Positions 18,692-27,564 of a DNA stretch of 64,000 nt are shown here, piece by piece. Both the position numbers and the translations under genes were made by a program. The notes under the pieces were generated by a model that searched no databases, had not been told where the DNA came from, and saw nothing but the letters and a program-made list of their open reading frames with translations. Where the stretch lies: NCBI GenBank assembly GCA_014238335.1, contig JABABI010000004.1, forward strand, positions 1 to 64,000, written 5' to 3'. The stretch is from Fuerstiella sp. (GTDB lineage: Bacteria; Planctomycetota; Planctomycetia; Planctomycetales; Planctomycetaceae). Positions within the stretch are counted from its first letter, which is position 1. Each line of letters starts with the position of its first letter.

Positions 18692-19930
18692 TCATTCTGA
18701 CGGCACGCCCAGTGCAAACACCAGCAGGCACATTATCGCCAGAAACGAAAACGTCACCAACCGTACGGACCGCTTTGGAACATCTTTTGACTGCCACGCG
18801 ACAATGAACGCAACGATGCACTGCAGCATGTAGAACAAGGCGAATGCACGTGAGGCCCATGTGATGATTCCGTTGACGTCCGTTTCCCACGTAATGGCAA
18901 CCGTCACCAGCAGGATTAGCAGATAGGCATAGCGGATGGGAAGTTTGCGGTGGGTGATGTCTTCGATCAGGCCACCGGCACCTGAATTGTCCGCCACGGC
19001 AGCGCTGAACTGGCTGCCGATCGCCGCAATAGAAAGCAGTACAGGCAGGACGATGGCCACTGGTTTCGTCATGCTGATAATGGCCGTGACGTCGGGTCCC
19101 AATCCGTCGTGAAACAACACTGTGGCCAACCCGATAAACACCAGGTAGATCGCGGCGGACAACAGTTGCGCAGCGCGCATGGTAGCGATGCGCTGCTCAG
19201 CCGGATGGTCATCGCCGAGGTACCGGGACGTCTCAAAACCCTGCACGACGATCAGCAACCCCAGCAATACTCGCACGTCGTGGAAGTCGATAACCGATGA
19301 AATGTTCGGCAGCGACCAGCAACCACCGGTCATCAGTTGTACGTTGTAAATCGCCAGACCGACCAGAAGTGCGCCGATCATACCCAGGTTCAGACTGATG
19401 GCGTACTTTGCGACGCCTTCCAGCAGACCCAGCCCACGCCACATTCCGATGCTACCTATCGTCAGCAGCAGCCCCGTGGTGATGCAATGCGATGCCACGT
19501 CGCTCTTGACGCCCGCGGCATTCAACAGGAACGCTGCCAGCAACTGCAGATAGTACGCCACCGAAATAAAATAGGCTCCGGCGAGAACGATCCGAGACAG
19601 AAATGCCACGCTCTGAGCCGGACCATAGCCGGCGTTTTCGATAGGTTCGAAGTAGCGAATATTGAAACGAATCACGCCGCCTACCGCATACGCCAGAACC
19701 AACAGTAACGCCATACAGACGACTGCAAGATTACCGACCAGACCGCCCAGCAGAGGGGCACTGACCAGGAACCCGCTGCCCATAATTGACGCCAGTGGTG
19801 TAACGGTGGCCTTCCAGTTTGAAGACGCAGACAGTCGTTTCGAGAAGGCAAGGTTCGCCCCCAGGATAATCGCCACTGTGACGATGATAGCATTCAGCAC
19901 GTCCCCCTCCCGATTTGCAGTTCGGTTCAT
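18692..19930 (-). CDS. APC-superfamily amino-acid transporter (putative)
   Basis: A polytopic membrane protein of 412 aa from ATG 19930 (MNRTANREGDVLNAIIVTVA) with about 11-12 hydrophobic segments. The glycine-rich MGSGFLVSAPLLGGLVG after the first helix and the broken-helix style elsewhere (VVQGFETSRYLGDD) suggest the APC/LeuT-fold superfamily. Specificity cannot be assigned. It is not an obvious GadC homologue by sequence, but its position upstream of gad on the same strand suggests glutamate or GABA transport. This is inference from context only. Confidence 0.65.
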   Translation of the reverse strand: MNRTANREGDVLNAIIVTVAIILGANLAFSKRLSASSNWKATVTPLASIMGSGFLVSAPLLGGLVGNLAVVCMALLLVLAYAVGGVIRFNIRYFEPIENAGYGPAQSVAFLSRIVLAGAYFISVAYYLQLLAAFLLNAAGVKSDVASHCITTGLLLTIGSIGMWRGLGLLEGVAKYAISLNLGMIGALLVGLAIYNVQLMTGGCWSLPNISSVIDFHDVRVLLGLLIVVQGFETSRYLGDDHPAEQRIATMRAAQLLSAAIYLVFIGLATVLFHDGLGPDVTAIISMTKPVAIVLPVLLSIAAIGSQFSAAVADNSGAGGLIEDITHRKLPIRYAYLLILLVTVAITWETDVNGIITWASRAFALFYMLQCIVAFIVAWQSKDVPKRSVRLVTFSFLAIMCLLVFALGVPSE

Positions 19931-20201
19931 CCAGCGTGACTCACAGCGTAACGGATCGAAGATCCCAACTACCAGGCACACCGACTTGTCATTTCATGCC
20001 AGACTCAACGCACTTACGCATCTCTTGCCGCAGAGCCTGACGGTCCTGATGGATCTGACGACGAGACCGTAAAAAGGGGCGGCTGATCTGGAACACATCC
20101 TGAAAAGCCGCGCAGGTGAGTTGAGACTCACCGATAAATCGGGGCAACGGCAATAGGCATTGGCAATTTCGGATGGATTCGGACCGCTCATTTCTGCGGT
20201 G

Positions 20202-20756
20202 ATGTTACCAGAGAGGGCTGAAGTGGATCATCGCAGTATTTTTGGTCACGCACGTCGTGGCCCCGGGTCGACTCCGTTCTTCCTCTGCCCGTTGACGACA
20301 ATCAGCGTTTGCGGTTGTGCCACGTTTCACAACTGGAAAGACAATGGCTTCAAGGTCGGCCCGGAAGACTTCAAGCCGGCCGCGTCGGTCAGCAACGACT
20401 GGATCGATTTATGCGATGAATGCATCAGCACAGACCTGCCCAATGACGCGTCATGGTGGGCTACGTTTGGCGACCCCATTTTGTCCGGACTGGTGCAAAA
20501 GGCGTTCAGTCCGAATCTGACTCTGCGAGCAGCCGGCATACGAGTTCAGCAGGCATGGACGATACGAGCGATCGCTGCCGGAAACCTCCTGCCACAACAA
20601 CAGCAGGCGTTCGGCAACTGCACCAAAGTGTGCTCATCCGAAATACATTCCCCGGCAACATTTCCGGTCATGTCCCCCGTTCGGTTGGATTCTGGTCGGG
20701 CGGTTTTGACGCGTTCTGAAGGTGTCTTCAGCAGTTTCAGAATCAGCAAGTCTTAA
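20202..20756 (+). pseudogene. NodT-type outer-membrane efflux lipoprotein, truncated
   Basis: A lipoprotein-like start (FFLCPLTTISVCGCATFHNW) leads to FKPAASVSNDWIDL, DASWWATFGDPILSGLVQKA and FSPNLTLRAAGIRVQQA, the usual N-terminal order of RND efflux outer-membrane subunits. After PQQQQAFGNC the frame is disturbed: FPGNISGHVPRSVGFWSGGFDAF lies in another frame and then stops. A normal protein has ~480-520 residues and only the first third remains. The real start is uncertain. The HlyD-like relic nearby at 21.2-22 kb is a probable former partner. Confidence 0.75.
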
Positions 20757-20781
20757 ACGATTCGCGAAAGGAACATAGGTC

Positions 20782-21120
20782 ATGAACTACAGAATCTTCG
20801 CAGCATTGCTGGCCGTCGGCGGTTTATGCATATCGTCGGCTCCCCCCGCATCGGCCGGATGTTTCGATTTGAGTGAATGCTGGCCCAGGTGCATTACGAA
20901 GTTCTGCTGCGACGACTACTGCCCGAAGTCTCTGCCGAGGGTGTGCAAAGTTGGCTGCTTTGGCTGTGATGACTACTGCCCCCAACGGCAGCCCTGTGTC
21001 CGAGGAATATGCCGCACGTGCTGTGATGATTATTGCCGTAAACCGTTGCCGCGGATCAACTGTCCGACCTGCCGGCGCTCATCCTGCTTCCCTGTCCGGT
21101 GTGACACCTGTACCGAATAA
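20782..21120 (+). CDS. Secreted Cys-rich protein with three CxDDYC repeats
   Basis: 112 aa starting at ATG 20782 with a ribosome site (gaaAGGAac) 8-10 bases upstream. A signal peptide (MNYRIFAALLAVGGLCISS...ASAG) is followed by a mature part of about 86 residues with 20 cysteines. Three copies of a repeat read CCDDYCPKSLP, GCDDYCPQRQP and CCDDYCRKPLP, and the end carries CPTCRRSSC and CDTC. The dense paired cysteines suggest a disulfide-rich or metal-binding periplasmic protein. From general knowledge, similar proteins occur in planctomycetes near RND-type efflux genes. Here it follows the NodT relic by 25 bases and remains intact although the exporter is dead. Function unknown. Confidence 0.8.
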   Translation: MNYRIFAALLAVGGLCISSAPPASAGCFDLSECWPRCITKFCCDDYCPKSLPRVCKVGCFGCDDYCPQRQPCVRGICRTCCDDYCRKPLPRINCPTCRRSSCFPVRCDTCTE

Positions 21121-21185
21121 GGTTGCGGAGAATCAGGGCATCTGGACGGCAGTCGTTGGACTCGCTGACTGTCGACGATTCAGGC

Positions 21186-21966
21186 TTAGATCGGCACGCA
21201 GTGCATCCAGCCTTTTATCCGAATCGTAATCCTGCTGATAACGTGGCATGGGCGGTCGACATTGGTGTAGACCGTCAGTGCGCACGCAGCCCCAATGGAA
21301 ATTCCCGAGCGAGTTTTTCATCATCCAGTTTGATTCGAACGACCAGATATCCTTTCGCCCCCAGGTCGGCTGCTACCGGCCCAGCTCTCAGCTCCATCAG
21401 AACTGAAGATATCCATGCCAGCTTCGAACACTGTGGATATCTGACCGCCTGCTTCAGTAAATTGCTCTAGCCGCTTGTTTTGCAGCCGCCAATGCGACGT
21501 CTGCCTCTTTCTTCGCGGCCCGTACTCGTTTGTCAGTGACCTGCGCAGAAGCACAGGTCTGCTCTGACTCTTCGACCTTAATGGTGGTAATTGCGCCCGT
21601 CTTTACTTTCTGCAACTCAAGGGCCGTGTCCAGTTTCGCCCTGGCAGCGGCCATGCTGGTCGCTGCACCCTTTACAGCAGCTTCCGCAGCGTGGATCCCC
21701 GCCTCAAGCTGCGACACGGTCTGACGGGCTGCTTTCAATTCTGCCGTGCTTTGATCAACTGCAAACTGAAACCGCTGAGGGTTCATTTCAAACAGTACGT
21801 CGCCCTTGTTTACAGTTTCATCAGCAGCAACATGAACTTTGCGGACAAACTCCTTGCCGTCCGGAACGAACTGCAACACGTCCCGTTTGAGAAACATCTG
21901 CTGGGTGATCGGCGCCGAAAACTTCCAGCCAATGACGATGTCGCCGATTAACACCAACACGTACAA
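21186..21966 (-). pseudogene. HlyD-family membrane fusion protein, deleted and frameshifted
   Basis: The upstream half reads a membrane segment (YVLVLIGDIVIGWKFSAPITQ), a lipoyl-like hairpin (VRKVHVAADETVNKGDVLFEM) and a long coiled-coil (FAVDQSTAELKAARQTVSQL...AARAKLDTALELQ), as in HlyD/EmrA adaptors. It stops near 21454. The C-terminal beta domain survives downstream in another frame (MELRAGPVAADLGAKGYLVV, then RIKLDDEKLAREFPLG) and shifts again to ALTVYTNVDRPCHVISRI, ending at 21186. At least one internal deletion and two frame changes are needed. No good start codon remains; the track begins at TTG 21966. Confidence 0.7.
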
Positions 21967-22789
21967 TCTCGAATCGCAGGCGATTGAGTTTGCCGACCGT
22001 CATGCACTTGCGTGCGGTTCGAACGCGTGCTTGAGAAGAATCATCGTTGCCCAGATCACAACGCTGAGGTCGAACAGTCTCGAAGACCAGGTACAGGCGC
22101 GACAGGTTTCTGTCAAAAAAATATCGTATACCGACAACTGCGGATTTGCGCGGAACGACACTTCAACAAATCGATGAAATTCTCAACGTCCAACAGTCTG
22201 AAGCTGAACTGTGGCACGAGAGGACTGTCTGTTCCGCGCACTCCGGTGATGCTGTTCATGCCTGCTTGAATCCCCCCCCTCCCTACCACCCTGACGCCCC
22301 CGTTTACGCGAACCAGATATCTCCTGGCCACTGCCGATTCGTTCCAGAAATGCCGAATTACTGGGTGGGCAACTGTTCCGCCAGGCCCGGCGGTCGTTGC
22401 TCAGCCCCCTTTCGTCAGACAATTTGCTCTACGTCTGTTGCGGGGCGGGCTCCGCAATCCTCACGGATTGAGAGTCTGACTGCGGTCGGCCGAAGAATAG
22501 AATTGATTCGCGATTCGCACAGAATTTGGACACAAACGCATATATCGTGCGGACGCGTTGTTGCTGAAAGATTTCGTAACTTTCCGGCCGCGAAGACATC
22601 CGGGTGGCAAGGCTCTAATTCAACACCAACAGAATATTCGATCCGTCGGCCTTCGGTGAGTTTTTTATGCTGCAATCAGATTCTCCAAACGATTTATGGG
22701 TACGATCAACCCGGTACTGAATTGCAGCAACACGTACTAAGCTTCGCTGAATCCTTCAGAGAACGCGACAAAAGGGAGAGAATACATCG
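21967..22789. other. Intergenic, one hydrophobic fragment on the minus strand
   Basis: Just upstream of the HlyD relic a minus-strand frame reads DLSVVIWATMILLKHAFEPHASA followed by a stop, which may be the end of a small membrane protein of the same exporter. The rest, including a C8 run near 22267-22274, shows nothing I can support. AAAGGGAGAG just before 22790 is the ribosome site of the next gene. Confidence 0.35.
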
Positions 22790-23692
22790 ATGAAACGTAA
22801 GATTTTCAAGTTGTTTGTTGTCGTCTGGCTCGCCGTGGCCAGCCTCGCCGCAGACGCTCAGGAAGCTGTCACGGAAAACGAAAAGGCAGCTGACGAAGTT
22901 AGCGCGGCGATCCAGTCCTACATTGCCGCATTTAATGCCAGAGACGTGGATAAGTTGGTTTCGCACTGGTCGCCGCAGGGTGTTTACATCAGTCGGAACA
23001 CGGGAGAGCGAGTCATTGGGCACGAGGCATTGACCGAGGAGTTCGCCGGGATGTTCGCGGGTGTGAATATTCTCATACTGGCGGGCACGACCGAATCGAT
23101 CGAGTTGATTTCACCGAATGTCGTGCTGGAACGAGGGATCGCCACGGTTACTCGGGAAGAGGCTGACGTCACCCAGAGCAGCTACAGTGTTGTGTACGTG
23201 AATTCGGGTGGAAAATGGCTGATCGATCGCGTTACGGACGAAGAGATCGTCGTTGATCATTCCAACTACCAGCACCTGCAGGATCTGGAATGGCTTATCG
23301 GAGAATGGGTCGACGAAGGCGACGGGATTTCTATCGAGGTTGCCTGCCGATGGACAAAGAATCAGAACTACATCAGCCGCACTTACACTGTTTCCAACGA
23401 TCAAGGTGTCGAATCGACTGGCCTGCAGATTATTGGCTGGGATGCCCAAGCGAAACAGATCCGTAGCTGGCTGTTTGATTCCAGCGGTGGCTTCATCAAG
23501 GGGACATGGGCCAAACGTGATGACCGGTGGGTTGTTCAGGCTGTAGCAACGCTGCCCGACGGTGCATCCGGCTCGTTCACCAGTATTTTTCGGCCGACCA
23601 AAGAAGGCACTTATACGTGGGAAAAAATCAATCGCGTTCTGGACGGACAGCTTCTCCCCAATGTTGATGAAATCGTCGTTCGCCGAAAATAG
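22790..23692 (+). CDS. Secreted SnoaL-like (SgcJ/EcaC) protein with lipocalin-like tail
   Basis: 300 aa from ATG 22790, preceded by aAAGGGAGAGaatacatcg. A signal peptide (MKRKIFKLFVVVWLAVASLAADAQ) is followed by a SnoaL/NTF2-like domain at about residues 38-155 (AIQSYIAAFNARDVDKLVSH, GHEALTEEFAGMF). A C-terminal region (LEWLIGEWVDEGDGISIEVA, SRTYTVSNDQGVESTGLQIIG, FKGTWAKRDDRW-like) resembles DUF1579-type beta-barrel sequences. This two-part layout is common in planctomycete secreted proteins annotated as SgcJ/EcaC family oxidoreductases. Activity is unproven. It precedes the Gly/Pro-rich gene by 39 bases, so co-transcription is likely. Confidence 0.8.
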   Translation: MKRKIFKLFVVVWLAVASLAADAQEAVTENEKAADEVSAAIQSYIAAFNARDVDKLVSHWSPQGVYISRNTGERVIGHEALTEEFAGMFAGVNILILAGTTESIELISPNVVLERGIATVTREEADVTQSSYSVVYVNSGGKWLIDRVTDEEIVVDHSNYQHLQDLEWLIGEWVDEGDGISIEVACRWTKNQNYISRTYTVSNDQGVESTGLQIIGWDAQAKQIRSWLFDSSGGFIKGTWAKRDDRWVVQAVATLPDGASGSFTSIFRPTKEGTYTWEKINRVLDGQLLPNVDEIVVRRK

Positions 23693-23731
23693 GTGCCGTT
23701 TCTGGAAACTAATATCTGTAAAGGCAGTCAA

Positions 23732-25054
23732 ATGACACATCTCACGAGAATCGGATTTTGCATTGTTTGTTTAGTGGCCACCGGGATGTGGATCGGTGAA
23801 GAGTCGCATGCCCAGCGCGGTCGCGGGGGTGGTGGGATTAGTCGTGGAGGCGGCGCAAGCCGCCCTTCGGTCGGGCGCTCTCCATCGATGAGTCGACGCT
23901 CGTCAAGTCGCCCCTCGACGCCGAGCCGTCTATCAACTCGGTCGGCTTCACCAGGTCGGTCGGCAACTCGACCTGCGCCCAGTCGACCATCGGCGGGTGC
24001 ACCGCATCGTGGACAGCTGAACGATTTTCTTAATCTGGGCGGATCGGACTCACGTCCGGGAAATCGACCAGGCGGAGGAGCCGCCGGCGATTTCCTGCAG
24101 AATCGACCGGCTCAACTACCGTCAATCGGACAGCGCCCAGGAACTTTAGGAAACCGTCCGGGAGTCGGCACCCCTGGACAGCGTTCTGGGAACGGAACTC
24201 CCGGTCACCGCCCGGGTGGCGGGAATAACATTGGAAATGACATCAACGTCAACATCGGAAACAATGTCGGAAACCGACTAGCGAACTTACCGGCATACCG
24301 ACTTCCTGGAGCCGGGCACGGCCCAGGACATCGACCACCAGGGACACGTCCGCCGGGCTATCGTCCACCCGGTACCAGACCACCAGGATACCGTCCCCCG
24401 GGATACCGGCCGCCGTACCACGGCCATTTGCCGCATTATGGAGCCGGATACTGGGGACGACATGCAGCTTATCATTGGGGCTGGCACAACCATGCTCACA
24501 ACTGGTGGAAGTGGGCGACCGCTGCCACGGTGACACGCTGGGTGGTCCGAGGCTTCGGTCAGCCGATTTATTACAGCTATGGCGACAATCTGTATTACGA
24601 AGGAGACAACGTCTACTACAACAACGAAGTTGTTACCACAGCGGGTGAGTACGCCGAGCAGGCACAAACGATCGCCTCTAGCGTGCCCGACGTCGCTCCG
24701 GAAGAAGTCGAATGGATGCCGCTGGGTGTCTTCGCACTGACTCAGAAAGACGACGAATCCGTGGAAGATTCAACACTCTTTTTGCAGTTGGCGATCAGCA
24801 AAGAAGGCATCATCGCGGGAACTTTTCAGAACACGGCGACGGAAAAATCGTTTGAGGTTCAGGGAACGATCGACACAGAAAGTCAGCGTGCCGCATGGGG
24901 ACCGGTCGGCGAAGACTGGCCGATCATGGAAACGGGAATCTACAACCTGAGTGAAGACCAGGCTGGAGCGCTGTTGCACTTTGCCGACGGGCCGACTCAG
25001 GAGTGGAGCATGGTTCGACTGGACGAACCGACAGAGGCAGACCAGGCACAGTAA
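23732..25054 (+). CDS. Secreted Gly/Arg/Pro-rich protein, unknown function
   Basis: 440 aa from ATG 23732, with AAAGGCAG upstream. A signal peptide (TRIGFCIVCLVATGMWIG...SHAQ) is followed by a low-complexity region (RGRGGGGISRGGGASRPSVG, then Ser/Arg/Pro tracts). Repeats of PG(T/Y)RPPG occur around residues 205-240, then an aromatic/His-rich patch (HAAYHWGWHNHAHNWWKW). The conserved-looking C-terminal part (PIYYSYGDNLYYEGDNVYYN, then WMPLGVFALTQKDDES) occurs in many planctomycete secreted proteins of unknown function. Ends in an excellent terminator at 25077-25113. Confidence 0.75.
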   Translation: MTHLTRIGFCIVCLVATGMWIGEESHAQRGRGGGGISRGGGASRPSVGRSPSMSRRSSSRPSTPSRLSTRSASPGRSATRPAPSRPSAGAPHRGQLNDFLNLGGSDSRPGNRPGGGAAGDFLQNRPAQLPSIGQRPGTLGNRPGVGTPGQRSGNGTPGHRPGGGNNIGNDINVNIGNNVGNRLANLPAYRLPGAGHGPGHRPPGTRPPGYRPPGTRPPGYRPPGYRPPYHGHLPHYGAGYWGRHAAYHWGWHNHAHNWWKWATAATVTRWVVRGFGQPIYYSYGDNLYYEGDNVYYNNEVVTTAGEYAEQAQTIASSVPDVAPEEVEWMPLGVFALTQKDDESVEDSTLFLQLAISKEGIIAGTFQNTATEKSFEVQGTIDTESQRAAWGPVGEDWPIMETGIYNLSEDQAGALLHFADGPTQEWSMVRLDEPTEADQAQ

Positions 25055-25076
25055 GCGTCATATGCGCCAACAGCAG

Positions 25077-25113
25077 CGTCTGATTCGCGTACAGGGCGAA
25101 TCAGACGTTTTTT
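25077..25113 (+). terminator. Rho-independent terminator
   Basis: A perfect 12-bp stem (CGTCTGATTCGC at 25077-25088 with GCGAATCAGACG at 25096-25107), a 7-base loop and a T6 run at 25108-25113. It lies 22 bases after the stop of the Gly/Pro-rich gene and ends the 22790-25054 unit. Confidence 0.93.
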
Positions 25114-25213
25114 GGGACGAAACGGAAGTTTCTAAGGCCGCTGCTTTTGTTAGCGAATTTAGTGCTGGCGCCTGCGAAGAAACGATAATTCTGTTCTTGC
25201 GAACTGAGGCTTT

Positions 25214-25728
25214 ATGGCTCATCTCAAACGCCTTTCTAAGCAGCGGCGCGATCGAATCCTGTTCATGGGCTCCACAACATTTTTTCTTTGTGTCGCCCCC
25301 GCCATTTTGATCGGTGCCACCACAGAAGTGGGAACATATACGTTCGGATACGCTGGCGGGGCCTCGTACCTGAAGGACGATGCCCAGTCCTGTGCGAACT
25401 GTGACGTGATGCAACAGCATCTGGATGCCTGGGTGAAATCATCGCATGGCAAATTCGCCCCGCACGACGACTTTGCCGCAAAGTGATATTTCAAGGCGCG
25501 AAACGGCTTCTTTCACTCGTTGGCATTTACGGCTGGCGACTACCCGAAAACCTGAGAATTACGGACCACAACCGTGGGATTACCGAGCAGGGTGTCGGAA
25601 CTGCCACTCAGACACTGTTCATCAGGTTGACATTCGCGCCGTTGGTGAACTTAATCACGGCGGCGCCAAAAAAAGTTGAATCAAACTCATGTATCCCTTG
25701 TCACTCGATGGTCGGTTACGACACCTGA
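25214..25728 (+). pseudogene. nrfH: Cytochrome c nitrite reductase small subunit NrfH, dead
   Basis: From ATG 25214 the protein has a membrane anchor (ILFMGSTTFFLCVAPAILIG) and YAGGASYLKDDAQSCANCDV, where the first heme site should be CxxCH. The expected second CxxCH region before APHDDFAAK is missing, and a TGA follows AAK. In other frames come ARNGFFHSLAFTAGDYP, ENLRITDHNRGITEQG, CRNCHSDTVHQVDI and SCIPCHSMVGY, the conserved tail with hemes 3 and 4. Several independent lesions (H to D, deletion, nonsense, three or more shifts) make this a clear pseudogene. NrfH would pass quinol electrons to NrfA. The end abuts the nrfA relic with a one-base gap. Confidence 0.85.
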
Positions 25729-25729
25729 T

Positions 25730-25980
25730 ATGTCGCGAAACTCTGACGGCCCTCATCGTTCACCGTTTATTTTCGTTGCTTCTGGAACAGTGCTGTGACT
25801 GGACCAACCCGCAACTCATCTTTCAGCATACTTGTCGTGGTCGCGATCGTGTCCGCCATCGTCTGATTACTTGCGGCGTTTCTGCTGACGAGTATTTTTG
25901 AGCGAAAGCAGGCCGCCGCTTCAGCGGAAACCGGGACAACCGTCGGCATGGCTTGGACCAATAATGATTCAAAGTCATAA
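25730..25980 (+). pseudogene. nrfA: NrfA N-terminal relic (cytochrome c nitrite reductase)
   Basis: It begins at ATG 25730, one base after the nrfH stop (MSRNSDGPHRSPF). After a frame change it reads TRNSSFSILVVVAIVSAIV, a TGA, and LLAAFLLTSIFERKQAAASA, the N-terminal membrane anchor and start of the periplasmic part typical of planctomycete NrfA. All heme-binding CxxCH/CxxCK motifs and the rest of the ~480-residue catalytic subunit are absent; the sequence runs into the beta-carbonic anhydrase relic on the other strand. The identification rests on adjacency to nrfH and the anchor sequence. Confidence 0.6.
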
Positions 25981-25985
25981 ACGCC

Positions 25986-26690
25986 TCAAACGACTTTCAT
26001 TCCGGCGATATGGAGATTCTCGACTTCGCGGGCCAGATCGAATGATGTGACCGCAGCATTCATGAAGCCGCTGGCTTCGACATCTGCGGCCCGATAGTTC
26101 GGGTGTTCGGACACGTCGTTACCGAACTGCGACTGCAGCGTCGTCGCGGAGATCCGTACGGCAATCTGCATGCGATCCACCAGTGACCGCAGCGGGTGAG
26201 TGAATGCAATTTCACCAAAGTCATGAGGAGTCAAATAGGAATCGACGGCCGCCGTGACGACCCCGCATTGGCTGTGGCCCAGCACCACCACCAGTTTCAG
26301 GCTTTCCGCGAGATGCTTGAGCGCGTAGTCCACGCTGCCGAGGCATTCTGTCCCAAGCACATTTCCGGCAATACGCACAATGAACATACTGTTGAAAGAC
26401 TGTCCGAAAAGTCTCTCCACGTTGACGCGAGCATCAGCGCAGGACACCACCACCGCAAATGGCGACTGCGTCAGGACGACTCGCGGCAGCACAGGCAGCC
26501 CCATCGTTATCGAATGTCCGGGGATCACCGTGGACTATGCCTCGGCTCCCTGCATTCTCTTCTGTATCCGCCGGACAATATCGGCAAACTGCAGATTCCC
26601 TTCCCTGAGCACTTTGATGGCGGCGTCCGAGTTCGGCACCACGCACGTCGGAATCGGAGCGTACGGGTCGAATCGATAAGTTAGGTCCAC
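25986..26690 (-). pseudogene. Beta-class carbonic anhydrase with two nonsense codons
   Basis: A GTG at 26690 opens a frame reading VDLTYRFDPYAPIPTCVVPN and DAAIKVLREGNLQFADIVRR, interrupted by TAG at 26537-26535 (codon 52). It continues in frame with the zinc/catalytic CxDxR motif (VVVSCADARVNVERLF) and HxxC (LGHSQCGVVTAAV). It ends at TGA 25988-25986, after which the same frame would continue GVYDFESLLVQAMP, the usual VxYGVYD terminus. The zinc residues (two Cys, His, Asp) are intact. Two in-frame stops and no frameshift point to real decay, because base substitutions are unlike the indel errors common in assemblies. Confidence 0.8.
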
Positions 26691-26748
26691 AGTGCGTTGC
26701 TACTGAATTTTGACGGGGTGATTCCGGCCAGCACGACAGCCCAGCTGC

Positions 26749-27564
26749 GTGCAGAAAATATTATCCGGCAATTGCGGCGTCTGTGGACAACGGCGATTCT
26801 TCCCAATGCGAGCCGACCTGGCGCTCGACCGTGGGCATGAAATTCTCCTGCCGTTTGGCATCACGGCAGCGTTCACGAGTCTGTGGGCGGAGCTGCTGGT
26901 GACTGAGATACGCGTTGGCATCAACGGTACAGATCCCTCTATCGTAGCGCCCCTTGCGTTGGATAAAATCGAAAACGAAACCCATACCTTCGTCGCACGC
27001 ATCGATAGCTGGATTCTTCCATTTCTAAACGTCTACGGTATCTATGGTGAAACATGGGTGGATTCATCCATGGGTCTCACCATTCCAAAACCGGGACCAG
27101 GACCGCCGACAATCGTGCTCCCGATTCGTGTGAACTTTAATAGTCCAACGTACGGCGCCGGTTCGACTCTGGTTGTTGGTTACAAGAGTTGGTTTGCGGG
27201 CGTCGACGCAAATTATACCAGGACGGATTGCAACGAATTTGACTCAGAGATCAAAAAGAAGACTGTCAGTATTCGCACGGGATTGCAGGGGCGATCGGAA
27301 TGGCTGAAAAAAGCCGTCCGGATCGGCACTATGTACATCGATCGTCGAACACGGCTTGAAGGGACGACACTTTCCGGCACAGTGGTCGACCCGATTCGAT
27401 TTGAACTGGACCAGAAGTTTGCAGATCCCTGGAACTTTTTGTTTGGCGCCATCTGGCAACCGTCGCTATCATGGAATGTCACCGTGGAAGGCGGTGGTGG
27501 ACCGCGGCAGCAGGTGACGGCAGTCGTCGCTTATCGTTATGGGACGTGGGGAACAGGTGTCTGA
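26749..27564 (+). CDS. Outer-membrane beta-barrel protein, probably N-truncated
   Basis: A 271-residue frame from GTG 26749 (ATG at 26806). It lacks a signal peptide, which such a protein needs, so the true N-terminus has probably been lost or lies in another frame. Alternating amphipathic strands (THTFVARIDSWILPFLNVYG and IYGETWVDSS, TYGAGSTLVVGYKSWFAGVD, FGAIWQPSLSWNVTVEGGGG) and the absence of long hydrophobic helices suggest an outer-membrane barrel. A typical final strand (QQVTAVVAYRYG) comes near the end. No specific family can be named. It overlaps the next gene by 26 bases. Confidence 0.55.
   Translation: MQKILSGNCGVCGQRRFFPMRADLALDRGHEILLPFGITAAFTSLWAELLVTEIRVGINGTDPSIVAPLALDKIENETHTFVARIDSWILPFLNVYGIYGETWVDSSMGLTIPKPGPGPPTIVLPIRVNFNSPTYGAGSTLVVGYKSWFAGVDANYTRTDCNEFDSEIKKKTVSIRTGLQGRSEWLKKAVRIGTMYIDRRTRLEGTTLSGTVVDPIRFELDQKFADPWNFLFGAIWQPSLSWNVTVEGGGGPRQQVTAVVAYRYGTWGTGV

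Noticed and set aside
24290..24430. Short repeated units in the Gly/Pro-rich gene, considered as CRISPR or minisatellite
   Set aside because: Repeats are in frame, coding PGxRPPG, irregular and without spacers.
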